A DNA stretch of 64,000 nt from Acanthaster planci (Eukaryota > Echinodermata > Asteroidea > Valvatida > Acanthasteridae). The stretch is taken from contig NW_019091403.1 in NCBI RefSeq assembly GCF_001949145.1, positions 389,650 to 453,649 of the forward strand, given 5' to 3'. The number at the start of each line of letters is the position of its first letter. Within the stretch, counting starts at the first letter, position 1. A model generated the notes under the pieces. The model saw only the letters and a program-made list of their open reading frames with translations, searched no databases and was not told the DNA's origin. Positions 1-12,243 of this stretch are shown one piece after another. A program made the position numbers and the translations under genes.

Positions 1-2010
1 TCAAGGCTTCAAGAAGCTTCAGTGAAACATTAGCCCAGAAGACTCGATGCACACAGACGTGTTTGCTCATAGCTGTTGATGGCAGCTACTTGGAATATTT
101 ATTTTCCTTTTTTCCTATCCATCTTGATTTATCCAAAGCAAGGTAGGTCATATTTCCGTTCGTCGGGCAGCGCACAGGGACTGCAATCGGATGTCCGGTG
201 TTTGCAAAGATATATTGCGCTCCTTTTTTAGCCCACGGACTTGTTCTCGGCGATGTGCACGCGTTTGGATGCTTTTGAACATCTACATATTATACAGTCC
301 AAAAGTATCACTCATTCTCTATGCAGAGACAATTTATTTGGGAAAAATATCGTGGGGGGGGGAACACGATTTTAAGCCCGTCCCCGGAGAGAGGACTCCG
401 TTTTCCTCGTCGGCTCTGATCTGCCCACGGACTTTTCTCGTCCTGCATTACAACTTCCCGTAAGCCAAATTTCATATTTTGTTGAATCCTTTCACGGTGC
501 AGAAATGTCCGGAGATTTAAGGTATACATGTACGACGTGGGCAAACAATGCGACCTTTTATTTCTCGTCAGGTCTCAGCGGAAAATAAATCTGCAGTCTT
601 AATGCCGGATTAATAAGCGCGATTTCCGAAGTATTTATTTTGTTCGTCGCGATTATACAAACAGCACTCTGGTGTACATCGTTTCGAGGCTGCTCACCAC
701 AGTCTCTAAAGGGCAAGCATCGACCTGTTTTCTGATTATAAGCACAAAGTTGTCTCATTGTCGGAATGTTGTTTGTCGTGGAGGGAGACTTAGACTGGCA
801 TTTACCCAAAAAAATAGCTCACGATGCTCAAGCCCCTCTCCCGGGGCCCCCTTTCCAGGGGCCCCCTCCCGCGGTTCCCCCTCCCCGTTGCCACAGGGGA
901 CTGGAATTCAAGGCTATATCAAAGAGTGTAATTTAAGATGTAGGTGTATATTGTATCTTCCTATTTCAGAAACAAATAAACACCTGGGGGAGGGATCCCC
1001 AGGCTTCCCCCTCTTGTCCCCTCAACTGAAGAGATTACATGAACAAAATAGATAAATAAAGAAGGCCTATTAGCTGGCTAGTCACCTCTCCAATCCGTCA
1101 TCATCCACGACTGCTTGAAAAGGATACTACGTTTACAGGCACGGATCTAGGGTGGGGCGTGGGGTTGAACTCCCTGCTGGGGTGGCTACGTCTAAAGATT
1201 GTAAGATCCATAATCCATCAAGTATGGGGTCTTATTTTGCGTGTACGGTTAAGGACAAAACAAACAAATTAAGTGGCGTCACCAACGGCGACGACTCCCC
1301 CCATGAACAAAAATATACCCAGCAACGCCCCATGTCCAATCCCTATACACACCCTAGAGTATCGTTACCCAATTCCCCCCCCCATGTCTGAACAGAATTC
1401 CTGAGATTCCAATAAAACAGTGATCTACATGAAGGTGGGGGGTGCTCTTCGTCCCATATCTTCTCGCTTCAAATATACAAAACTTTCCCACCTACCCTTC
1501 CAGTAACAAAATCCAGGACCCGCCCCTGGTTGAGACATTTGTGTATAGTATATCCTGTGATGTTTTTGAGTCGTTTTGAATTGAATCGATTAGTGAATTG
1601 TTAGTAAGAATGGCTATATATCTGTCCAACACAATGACATAAGGATACGTGGTTTGGGGGATGTCGCTTCGCGAATATCACTTGCTTCAATGCTGAAAGT
1701 CAAAATTGGATTTTGTTTGTAAGGTTTTGCAAAATGCAGGGCCAGTGACCTCGTTTGTAGTCGTTCAAACAGACTATCGTTATCAATTTGTCATTTGGAA
1801 TGTTTCAACGATAAGGTCAATATCAGCGTGCGGAAAAAAAAGGTGGACACCTACTTTGCCAAATTGACTGGTGTTTTATGAACGCCGCAACCTCCTGTCC
1901 ATTCTTCCCTTCTCAGGACTGGACAAGAGATGGCTTGACGCGCGTACAAGTGGAAATGAACATCGCGCACTTATTTCGTAGAGTTCGGCAAGCAAAGAAT
2001 ATCGCGTAGT
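1..2010. other. Upstream non-coding region and probable LIN28 5' UTR/promoter
   Basis: No supportable gene lies here. The sequence has short C-rich and G-rich tracts; around 831-880 these form small GGGGCCCC palindromes. I see no TATA box near the LIN28 start. The bases just before the start codon are presumably 5' UTR. An in-frame TGA at 1957-1959, with no ATG between it and 2011, closes the LIN28 reading frame upstream. The transcription start cannot be placed from sequence alone. Confidence 0.5.
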
Positions 2011-2017
2011 ATGCTTG
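2011..2017 (+). CDS. LIN28 coding exon 1 (Met-Leu plus one base)
   Basis: ATGCTTG is followed directly by GTAAGT, a consensus 5' splice site at 2018. It ends in phase 1. Exon 2 begins with AT after a TTCTTTCAG acceptor, so the joined codon is GAT (Asp3). Only this tiny coding piece is needed for the total to be divisible by three. An in-frame TGA at 1957 blocks upstream extension. Intron 1 is 257 nt. An alternative would be a further 5' exon or a start within retained intron 1, but the phase and donor match make this the best model. Confidence 0.75.
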
Positions 2018-5000
2018 GTAAGTATGGACAAACCGAAACTCGTTCAGAGTGAAGCACACAGTACGCAAATTTTTTTCCCTTCAGAGTTCCTGTCTGCGAT
2101 CTGCTTGTTTGGTGTTCTTGGGAGCTGTGTGGAAATTATCACAGATGTTGGCATTTTGTGTTTGTCAGAATACTGTTGAACAAGTTTCATTCTCGGGAGA
2201 TTGGAGATCTCAGTGGTGTGCTGAAACAACGGAAATTTCGGTTCAAGTTAAACTGTTCTTGATTATTCTTTCAGATGGTACGGGAGACGAGGTGGCAGCG
2301 GCAGCATCGGCGGGAACCCCGGGCTCCAGGGCGTCTCCAACGGCCGAGGAGGGCAAGCTGTGCTGCGGACGGTGCAAGTGGTTCGACGTCTCCAAAGGGT
2401 ACGGATTTATCACGCCTGATGACAAGAGCGGAGATGTCTTCGTCTACCAGGTGAGGGGAGCGGTCACAAACCCATTATTGTAGGAAATCCTCCTTCAGAA
2501 TATCCAAATGGTCACCGACTATTTTGTTAGGAATTGAAACACCCAATGGTGTTTGTATATTTGGAGGTGTCTTCATTCTCACAAACTTGAAGAGGATATC
2601 TTCTTGCCGCTGACAGGAAACCAGCTAGCAACCAATCCCACGTCGAGCAAGTTGGGAGATCAGTTAAGGATAAAATGAGTGGCAAATAGCTTTGTTGATT
2701 GTTACTGTAGACCTTTGTTTCGTTTCCAAAAATTGACTGCCTTTTTGGGGGGAGGCGCCAAAGTTCGCAGTTCGTCCTTGGTTTCCACCAACATTTGCCT
2801 CACAATGCAATGCACAGTTTGCTTCAAAAGTACATGTATTAAAAGTGAAACACATTTTCATGTCGTATTTTGTAGAACTATTTATTTGTGCAGTGTTTTA
2901 CTGTTGTCAAAGATTTTTGAACACTTTTGTGAATAGAATTCTTTTCGTTCTCTAATTATGGCATGCAAACCAATAGTCAGCGGGGGTCATGCACCCCTCC
3001 AAAAAGGCCATTTTATATAAGTATATATTTTGTAATGAGAGAAAGGAAAAAGTGATTTGCAAAAGCGTGTGAAAAGCTTCAAAATGTAGTCTCATACCAC
3101 AGAAAGGCGCAGACAGGTTGCATGAAAAAATGTCCAATATTTTTGACCCCTCCGAAAAAGTTTGGCCCTCCCCCCAAAAATCTGGTTCTGGATTCGCCTT
3201 TGATGACTATCTACAGGGAGCCATGTATCTTTTGCTTCAGGTGCTTAATGCATATTTAAACCCTCGGCTGCTGGTAACCAGCCCCTGTACCTTGGCCTGG
3301 AATGGACGGATCCCGAACATTCTTGGCTGCTGACGGAAGTAATATAACCTGTGAAGGGCGCCAGCCAGTGGCTTTGCACTTTTCCCGGAGACGCCTGCAT
3401 GCGTTATCTAAAGCCGTAGCCAAGTCATTCGTACGCAGCCGTTGTCTAGTGCTAGCTGCAAACCATCTTGGACTGCATCGATTGAACCACGGTTGGCAAA
3501 CGTCTTCACTAAACCTAAAGAAATAACCGGTGAGAAGTCGTCGCGTGACCAGCTTGTTAACTGAAGATGAGTCATTCAAATTGCCCATTGATGTTGTCCC
3601 AGTACATGTATTGATGTATTCCGTTGCCATGGATGTCGTGAACAAACTGATAAATGCATGTCTTAACGGGGACAACTTGAGCTTTCAAAACTGAACTTGT
3701 GTTGAACTTTACAGTTTTGACATTACTCGTGAGTCACAAGCTGTCTCACTTTGCATGTAAAGTTACAAGATTATTGGACTGAAAAACTTGTTGCGAAGTT
3801 CTTTTCATACAAGATGACTTACTTCATTGCTCGTACTTAATTGATGCATCCACGGATGATACCATCCAATGTTTTTTAATGAGAAATGCAACAATACTGA
3901 ATTGTTGACACATATTAGCGATGGATGTGCCCATGTTTCAAGCATGAAGCATGCCAGCCTAATCCCCAAAGGGGTCCGGGAAAAATGCAAAATGCACAAA
4001 ACAGAGGACCGCTGAGCTTTTAGTTCCAATTTTTTTTACTGCAGGGAATGTGATCGTTCATCGGAGAAACGTTGTTGTTTATCGCACATGCTGCTTCGTC
4101 ATAATGCCAGCGGAATCCGACTTTAGACTTTATCTGTGTTCTGACATTTGGCGGGAGGTTGATACGTGTATGTGAATGTAGGGTTAAAATTCACATTTTT
4201 CGAAGCTAGAGTGACTTAATTCCATCTTTTATGCCAAGCTTTCTTATCTGTATTTCCTGGTATGTTTTCTTCGATACTGTCTCGTAACGAACACTGGAGA
4301 TGGCGTGTGCTTCATGCATGGGATCGTAGAAGCACGCAATTACGGGACTACTCCTTTAAGTGTTGTGTCTTTTTCAGACTGCCCGTTTAACGCACCCCCT
4401 GTGTCGGGATGGATCGATAGTCCGATAGTTTCTGCCCACCTTTCTCGATAACAACAGCCGTCTTAACTAGACCCCGCCCCCTCCTTTATTCAAGTCGAGC
4501 CATAGTGGATGTTGCTATCCGCCTGCGCCACATAGTGAGAAAACATTCTCTTCTTGCCGTCAGATCTTTTGTGCTTGCTCGGGGATGTTTCTTTCGTGGG
4601 TGGTCGGGTAAGCGCGGGGATTGTACAAGTCCCTGACTTGCCTCTTTTCTTTTCCGGATTCCGAACATTCCTCTGGACAAAGCCCTGGGGCCGTATGTGT
4701 TCCTTTTTTTCCCTCCTCACGGTGTCATGACCCCTGTTTGACCCAAGGACACGGCACAGGCATTCGGGGCTGACCCCGTTGACCTTTCATCGCTGGCTGG
4801 CCAGTGCATGTTGCACCAATGTGGGCACATTTGGATTTGAATGCGATAATCACCAGTACCAATATTTAAAGGTCAAGGGAAGTTCCAAGTAGCAACAATG
4901 GGTCGTGTCACGCACTTGTAGTAGGTTTTCCCCCATAGCTATTGTAAATCCCCTTGTAGGTAATACTGCTCAATGTAAAAATTGTGGTGTTGAATTGGTG

Positions 5001-8000
5001 TTACACCCTATGGTAACACCCAGTCCTCTCATAACACAGAGAGTTCTAAATAAACACTGGAGTTTTTGCAGTTCTCCTGTTATTATTTCTTTGAGCAGGC
5101 ACTTGACACTTTTTCTCGGCCTTCGCTCCGGAAAATTAATAAGCAGTCATACAGACCGACAATCACTGGACCGGTGTTTACTACACACGACTGCAAGCCC
5201 TGAACGAAATGAAAGACCCGAGCATCTTCGTAGCCGCTGCGCTTTGCCATACAAAGCACCGTGCAACAAAGTTCGCGCTGATGGCCCGCTGTCAGTGGAT
5301 GCGGTCAAAGGTCATCACTCCGACCAGCTAGTCTGTCTCGTGTCGTCACACCTCCCCGTCGATCCGCGAGAAGGTAAAACCTGGGCTCACCCTGGGGAAA
5401 ACAGTTGACGCATAGCGCCATGAAAGAGCCGTCTGTTTAATGAGACAATTACCCTAGTTTTTGTAACCTTCGTGTTGAGGGGTATCTTTTCCTGTTAAGT
5501 CCTTGTTTCCAGATTTTTCTCAGCTAACTTTCTCCGCTAATTGTTCTACTTCTGTATGACAGACACGACAGCCAAATGCCCTGACGGGACTCAGTGTGTG
5601 ACACATGGCACTCTCTCCAGCCACCCTACCCCTCCACAACTTTGTGGACCTGTCAGAAATCGCGAATCACGCAAGGGGAACGGTTCTCGGAACGAGGGGT
5701 GGCATTGCGGCGGAGGCGAAGGGTGGATCACGGGTTAGATCCCTTGGTGGGCTTCGGGGTTGGATCCCCGAGGAAGGAACGGCACGTAGATGTGGAGTGC
5801 GTGATGGATGAGTGTTACCTCCATGTCGCAAATCCACGATCGAGCCATTGCTGTTAAGATCTCCGCGAACCACGCTCTCGACGTTTAAAGTGTGAAAGAA
5901 TCGTCGTTAAACTATTAAAGCCAGCGATCCTTCAAGTGAAATAATAACAAGCGAACCAGCAAGGCAGGAGCTGTCTGTCTTTATACCATGTCCAAAACAG
6001 GCTTCCAGCCCGACGGCTCTAGCGGCATGTCCCCGCGCATGGACAACAGAATCGACTAGGCTGAGACTGGTTTAGGTTTGCTTTCCCCGCTTTACCCTTA
6101 CGGGACGCTGGACATGACAAATGCATGCGCCATTTTGTCGAGCACTCTTCAGACAGAGTTCATAAACGATAACACGGGTCAACAGTTCTGCGTGCGCATG
6201 ACACGTTCACACTGAAAATTCATGTGTTGATCAAGACGGCAAATAACCCACAATGCTTTGCGCGCCGGTAGCTGTGACGTATTTCCTTCACAAGAACTTG
6301 CAAAAGGTCTTCTGGGCGCACCCTGTAAGGCTGGCGGGGGGGGAGGACTAAAGTCGTTAAGGCTGCCTGACATGCTGTATTTATGACGTGTTTTGGACTT
6401 CTTTTCTAAACCACTGTGCATCCAACAGTCGTCAACTTTGATTTGGCTTATCCTTTCAGCCACTATAAAGACTGCGTGCACGTTATCTTTACGTTCTTTT
6501 CAGTGACATTCGGTGGTTTAATCCGAATTATTCCTGGCTGCAACATAGGTTCATCGTCGGTCATTTACCATCGCGTGCCTTTGGGATTCTACGTTATTTG
6601 TTCCTTGCGTATTTTATGAGTTTGGTTGCTGTCTATAAAGCGTGTGTGTGACATTTTAGGAGCTGAGAACACAATATACATAGTTTCCGTTTGGTTTGTG
6701 AGCGATGAAAAAATAATGGAAGTATTTTCACAGACGGTTTAGAGTAGGAACAAATTTCTGCGTTATTGAATTCTGTGTTCCTTGCGTTCCACCAAAAGAA
6801 ATTTTCCTTCAAAATTGCAGATCATCCCAATAGTGACCATGATATGGATTCAACAAATACATCAAATCCCGCCAAACAATATCGCAAAAATTGTGTCAGC
6901 TGAATTTTTTTTCTGCGCTGTAGGATCCCCTCCTTCGTTCCCAAACCCCCTCATCTTGAAATGTCGCTTCAGGCCACACCAGAGCATTCCAAAAAGGACG
7001 CTTGAGTGAGCCGGTTCCACTGTGTCTTGTAGGGGGTTTCCCTTGGAGTAGTATCGAGGGTGACAACCGGTGGGGTTCATGCAGAGTTCGTGGCATTTCA
7101 GCGCGCTGAAGACATTGAACTTAGACGGGAGCATTCGGCAGTTCATGACACTGCCATAACCTCCACACCAGCCGCAGGCATTCCATGGCCTACCTTAAAG
7201 GGGAACTTGGGGAAACGAACAGAAAAGGCTGTTCTCTAATGAGTTTTGAGTAGCAGTAATTCATGACAGTATTGTCAAAACTGGCCGTCGCTTTTTCCCC
7301 GGTGCTTCCACGATTCATGATGGCGCGGGTAACGATACCCGATTTCGAATAAGAAACCTGCAGCAATCATTGATGTTTTTGGCGCATTTATTTTCGCTGT
7401 ATTGACTTGTAAACTCGAGGGAAGGTATAATCATACGGCATGACATTTTGGTTTATGAACGATAAGTTTTGATTTACGTACTTTACCTCGCGAGATCCAC
7501 GCAAGATATTCCTTTATATGGGACATCACAGGAATCTTCACAAACTTCTAAAACTAACAGCAAGAGTATTTTGTACGGGTACTTCGGTTTCCTGCTCCCA
7601 AAGTGTTGATACCAATTTTGTTACAGATCACTCTCACCAAGTACATGGAATACTTGTCTGTTTTCCTCATGAATGATAGTGGAAGGCCTTTGTTACGAGT
7701 GAAATAAAGCAATGGCCGTGATTCTCAACATTTCATGCTATGCACAAAAGCTGTTTTTATTTCAATATCGTCGCGGACCCGAGACGTGAACAAAATCAAA
7801 GTTCTTAACCCTTCGGCATTTCCAGTAATGCTCAAAAGTTGGTAACCATTCGAGCATGCTGGAGTTTTTTACATTGACCTGGTAAGCAAACGACCAACAA
7901 TGGGGACCAACGGTCGTTCCGGTACGAAAGTCGAGTGGCATCATTCACCGAATGGCGTTATCTTGCCCAGGTTTCTTTCTCGTGTGAGGATGATTGTCTT

Positions 8001-10031
8001 TGGAATCCAAGGCATACTGTGCGGCTGTAGGCTTGAGTGCAGCTCTAAGTAGAGCGCCCTCTGCGGGTACTGTCTGACCAGTTTGAAAGCTTAGTTACGC
8101 ATGTACACATCGATATGTAATATGCACTTAGCCATATACGACAGACACTTCACTCAAACTCACCTCCCCTTTAATGACATCTCCCTTTTCCCCTCTCGAG
8201 TGTCACTGGACCAGCGCCAATATTTGTGATGCAGCTCAAAACTGAACAATGCGAGGGCGATAGCAGACCATTATCGCCAAATACACCCACGCCACGCACC
8301 GGAAACCGATTACAACAAAATGTCGATGACCGACCGACCGTTTCTTGTAATGAGGGTGTCAGTGTTGGTCAGTACGGGACTTGACTTTTTGTCTTTTCTA
8401 TATTAAACTACTGATAAGAACGCAAACATTCTAATCGGTCGTCCAAAGCCTAGGTTGGCAAATTGTCATAGGACTTGAATTGGAATTTTAACTGGTCTTC
8501 ACTGCCCTGTTTTTTTTCTATAAGGAGAGAAAGGTGATATTTTGGTCGTCTTCAATTCGCTTCCTCGCAAAGCGTGTAAAAAGCCCCCTAAATTAATGTA
8601 GCCTCACCCATCATATAGAGACTATGCATAAAGGTTAAATGAAAACTTGTCCAAATCCCCCCACAAGCCCCCCCCCCCCCCAAGTTTTGCTTAATGAAAA
8701 AGTTCGAAGGGAATTTATTTCAAAAGTTCTGCAGATGCGCCTGACAAATGCCCAGCTATACTTTCTGTTTGCAATCATAGCAATGATACAATGGAATAAA
8801 TTTAAGCTTGTTGACATAATGCAGTATTATGTAATAAAATCAGAGACGGTAACATCGATGGAGCAGTCACGAGTATGCACCGACTACTTTCAGTTTTCAA
8901 GCCTTGGTGACCCCAGTTCGTTTGACAGGGAGATACTCTGCCAATGAGAGAAAGACGGATGGCGTTGGTCGAGAATTCTAAGTAACGGCTAAATGTTACT
9001 CATAACCGAAGCTGTTTACTGAAGGCTCCGGAAAGCGGGTAAAAACAAGACGCTAATGAGGCTGATGAAAAGATGTCATTGGATTATTTTGCTTGGCATT
9101 GGCAACTGGTGTAAGGTTTAATCTCGGTCGAGAATCGAGTTGGCAAGGGTTCTGTGAAAAGTTCGTCTTTTTTTTTTTAAATTGCTTCCTCTTTTTCCCC
9201 CCCATGCAGTCAAGCATCCAGATGAGCGGTTTTCGGAGTCTGGATTTGAACGAAGAGGTCGAGTTCGTCTTTAAGATTTCGGATAAAGGCCGAGAGGCGG
9301 TGTCAGTGACCGGGCCGGGGTGCGTGGACTGTAAAGGGAGCAAGCGGAGAGGGAGGGGTAGTCGAAGAAGAGACGACAGGTATTGGTCTGATAATGGCGA
9401 CATGAAGTTATTGACCACGCCCTCATTCGGTTACTTGTTGATTTTCCCTCCCACTTGTGTCTCTTGCTTGTCAACCAATCAAGGCATAATTATTGTAAGC
9501 TAGTTTCCGTGGAACTTTTGCATAGAAATTATCCAATCAGATGCTTTAATATCAGTGTTGATACCAGCACCCTTGGTTGTTTTGAAGATTAGTACGAAGA
9601 AACTTGCACGTCGAGGCTTCCATATCAGAGGGATTTTTTTATATTGGATTGATCGATATTATACAATGTCAAATTATTCCCTCCCTCTGAAGCGTTCCCT
9701 TTTTGAAGCAAGAATTTGGATTATTGTAAGAATGTGGTTTAGGCATCTGGCGATCTGACTTGTTTTCTCTCCTGTACTGTTTAGATGCTACAATTGTAAT
9801 GAGCGGGGTCACCACGCCAAGAACTGTCCAGAACCTCCTTTGCCCAAGCGTTGTCACCACTGTAAGTCCGAAGACCACCTAGTGGCCGACTGCCCCGACA
9901 AACCCGCCCCGAGTTCTCAGGGAAACGGCGCGAAACCCACCGACGTCAACGGAGACAGCACGGGTGAACCACGTACCTCAGCAACGACATCAGCAGCGGC
10001 GACATCTTCAGACAGCGGCGGCACGAGCTAG
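2011..10031 (+). CDS. LIN28 RNA-binding protein (cold-shock domain plus two CCHC zinc knuckles), 4 exons
   Basis: LIN28 binds pre-let-7 and many mRNAs in the cytoplasm; it blocks let-7 maturation and controls developmental timing and stem-cell states (family knowledge). Joined exons are 2011-2017, 2275-2450, 9210-9379 and 9785-10031, giving 600 nt and 199 residues; vertebrate LIN28A is about 209. Residues 1-30 are Ala/Gly/Ser/Thr-rich. The cold-shock domain spans about 31-98, with CKWF (36-39), KGYGFIT (43-49), DVFVYQ (56-61), FRSL (69-72) and VTGPG (94-98). A basic Arg/Lys/Gly linker covers 103-118. The knuckles are CCHC with spacing C-x2-C-x4-H-x4-C at 119-132 and 141-154. The tail (155-199) is Pro/Ser/Thr-rich. 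The start is ATG 2011, seven bases before a perfect GTAAGT donor. Tyr60 replaces the usual His of the FVHQ motif. The order CSD then two CCHC is diagnostic of LIN28. Confidence 0.95.
2275..2450 (+). CDS. LIN28 exon 2: N-terminal tail and first half of cold-shock domain
   Basis: The acceptor is TTATTCTTTCAG at 2263-2274 and the donor is CAG|GTGAGG at 2450/2451. The exon enters in phase 1 and leaves in phase 0. It encodes residues 3-61, from the Ala/Gly-rich tail to DVFVYQ. It is clearly GC-richer than the surrounding intron, as expected of coding sequence here. If intron 2 is retained, the frame stops at 2481-2483, giving a truncated half-domain. Confidence 0.93.
2451..9209 (+). other. LIN28 intron 2 (6.8 kb), splits the cold-shock domain
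   Basis: The intron starts GTGAGG and ends in a C/T-rich tract followed by CATGCAG. No second gene is supportable inside it. The open frames here (for example 4905-5408 and 5541-5857) lack family motifs and paired splice signals. A GC-richer island lies around 5580-5800. Short motifs such as GCGCCCTCT (8048-8056) and TTAAAGGGGAAC (near 7195) resemble ends of dispersed repeats. The length leaves room for regulatory elements, but none can be named. Confidence 0.7.
9210..9379 (+). CDS. LIN28 exon 3: second half of cold-shock domain and basic linker
   Basis: The acceptor is a long pyrimidine tract ending CATGCAG (AG at 9208-9209). The donor is ACAG|GTATTG at 9379/9380. It enters in phase 0 and leaves in phase 2. 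It encodes SSIQMSGFRSLDLNEEVEF, VFKISDKGREAVSVTGPG and a Lys/Arg/Gly-rich linker, residues 62-117 plus two bases of Arg118. FRSL, VEF.FK and VTGPG are hallmark LIN28 cold-shock residues. Confidence 0.94.
9785..10031 (+). CDS. LIN28 exon 4: CCHC zinc knuckles, tail and stop
   Basis: The acceptor is CTGTTTAG at 9777-9784. The first base completes Arg118, followed at once by CYNCNERGHHAKNC and then CHHCKSEDHLVADC. The two knuckles, joined by an eight-residue linker, bind the GGAG motif of the pre-let-7 loop in characterised LIN28 proteins. The tail is rich in Pro, Ser, Thr and Ala and ends at TAG 10029-10031. Intron 3, between exons 3 and 4, is 405 nt. Confidence 0.95.
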
Positions 10032-11449
10032 TAGAACAGCGCCCTCTGTTGGTAGGACTAAGAGATACGTTTTTGATGCCTAAAATAGAAAAAGGAAAAA
10101 CTCAGGTTGACTTTCAAAAGGGTGCATTTTTTTATTTTTAAAAGAACCGATTTTCTTAAATATCCTTTTTTAAAGAGGGTAAATGGTGTTTGGACGAATT
10201 AATGTTGCGATGACCTAACTATGGGGGTTGACAAGACAGACATTTGACGGGAGGAATTCATTCTAGAAACGAAGGGGCTTAAACAAGTGAAATTTACAAA
10301 TGATTGCTCAAGCTGCCGCACAGAACTTTCTGTTCTTTTATAAAATGTCCGTTTTTTAAGATACGGGTGTGTTATGCACTATCTTAGTCATATGTAGTAG
10401 CATTGAAAAACTTACTAACCTTTAATAAGAAAACTAGTGTAGATGTTACCCACATTTATCATTTCCTTCATTTCCCGACTGCCGCCTCAAAAGTAAAAGG
10501 TATATTTTCAGTCAAGGTATTTAGCCACGTGGACCGAAATTTTATTCATTTCATTCACTGGCTGTGATTGTACAAACTAATCTGCTAATTTGATTTAAAT
10601 TTTGTAAGGCAAAAACAGTATTACGTTGGTTACTGTGGACCATTTGGTATAGGCCTATTTAAGTTTCGACCGTGGACAAAGAACACGTCTTTGTTGTGAA
10701 GGACAACAGTCCCTGCCAGTTCCTGGCCTTGTAATATCGCCCTCTATCGTCACGTATCTTTAAGTGGAATGAGTCACTTCTTCTGTTCTCATTGTGCAGT
10801 ACAACTATACGACAAACCACTTCTGCGACACCTCTGGGGGATGCTCACGTATAACTTTTGTTGGGACATTTCTCATTTTTCACAACAGTCCAGTCACTGG
10901 GTCCCCATTGGAAGATTGCTTTTAGAATTTCAATAAAGGAGGTGGTTAAGGGAAGTTGACCGAGTGAATTCAAAATGGATCTAGAACGTCGTTCGGCATT
11001 CAAACAACATCGTTCGTTTTCATCTTTTACTTTTTCCCCACCTTTTTCTTGAACTTCCAAATGTAAAAAATGGGCACGCAGAGTTTTCAGTGTACACCTG
11101 ATTGCTGTAAATTTTGTAGTTGCATTCCGATGTGAAGGAATGATGTTTTTAATCTCATTTCTACAAATTCCATGCTAGTCTTATAATTTTTTAAAAACAG
11201 ATCTTTAGTCGTTTTAATGTTATTTCAATTTTCCATGTAAACATCTTTTGTGGACAAATCTGCACGATGCTGTGGAGCTTTTCAGGAAGAAAAGTTTGCA
11301 GTTTGTAGTTAGAATTTAAAAATTTGTTTTTTCAACGTTTATTGAGCGTTTTATAAGTCCTTTTTTTGTTTTTTGGTTTGGCCAAATCACGGATCTGGTA
11401 TATTGTTGGTTGTTTTTCATTGCATTACTCGGTGTACTTCATTCAGGAA

Positions 11450-11455
11450 TACCTC
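11450..11455 (+). promoter_or_regulatory. Weak let-7 seed match (6-mer) in putative LIN28 3' UTR
   Basis: TACCTC, the complement of let-7 positions 2-7, occurs within AATACCTCTG. It lacks the flanking C and A of a strong site, so on its own it is weak evidence. It is listed because LIN28 transcripts are classical let-7 targets. Confidence 0.2.
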
Positions 11456-12185
11456 TGAAGTTTGCATACAAGATAAAAGTCTGGAATACTATTTGCTGCC
11501 TTTTAGTTTCTTCAAACCAAAACTGATGCCAGTGAGAAATGATCGGTATTATATGTGCCGTACTGTAAAGACAGTTTTGCATGTTGAACGTGTAAACTGC
11601 AGGACTTTGAAAGTAATTTTTTTAGAGTTTAGCTTTTCTTCAGTTTTACGAAGAAACATTATTGGATTCACTTGTTGAAGTTTGAGCCAACGTTGAAATA
11701 GTTATGTCGCAGCTTTTGTATTCTTTTTTTTCTTCTTGTTAAAGCTGTTTTCAGGTCTGAAAATATAATGTATGCTTATTTGCTGCATAGACATAATGCC
11801 AAAGTGCCTGAATCTATGTCACTAGCCAATCGTTCTTCGTAAGTGACATAAGCTAAAATTGGCCGTTTGCCGTTTGCATTAATTTTCTTTGGACAGCAGA
11901 AAACTACGAAGTTCTGGTGACAATTTGAAAAGTAGCCATTCCCTTTTGAATACTGGTCTTTCGTATAGGTGTAAAGAAAATCGAAAAATCGTTAATAGTT
12001 TCCTGAAGATTAATTTCGTTGAAGTCACAGTTATTTGCTTAGCATTCTTGGGGACTTTTTTTTTGAAAATGAGAAATCTCTCGCGGAACGGAATGAGTGA
12101 GGTCATGTACCAGGAAAAAAATTAAAGCCGGATTTTTGTATTTTTTATACTTTTAAACACCAGAAGAATTTTTGTCTACAATGAT

Positions 12186-12243
12186 CTCAGGGTTTTATAT
12201 ATATTTTAAGAAAAGAAACTAAATTCGAGGGATCGCTCAGGGA
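12186..12243 (+). promoter_or_regulatory. Paired miR-125/lin-4 seed matches in putative LIN28 3' UTR
   Basis: CTCAGGGT at 12186-12193 has a 7-base seed match to the miR-125/lin-4 family. CTCAGGGA at 12236-12243 is a full 8-mer. They are 50 nt apart. lin-4/miR-125 repression of lin-28 through the 3' UTR is established in nematodes and vertebrates. Whether these lie in the mature transcript depends on the poly(A) site: ATTAAA at 12121 would exclude them, a later site would include them. Confidence 0.4.

Noticed and set aside
2049-2274. Open frame upstream of LIN28 exon 2 as an N-terminal extension
   Set aside because: It lies in intron 1, between a consensus donor (2018) and acceptor (2274); its translation is hydrophobic and unlike LIN28.
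4905-5408. 167-codon open frame inside LIN28 intron 2
   Set aside because: No family motif, no paired splice signals, and composition follows local base content.
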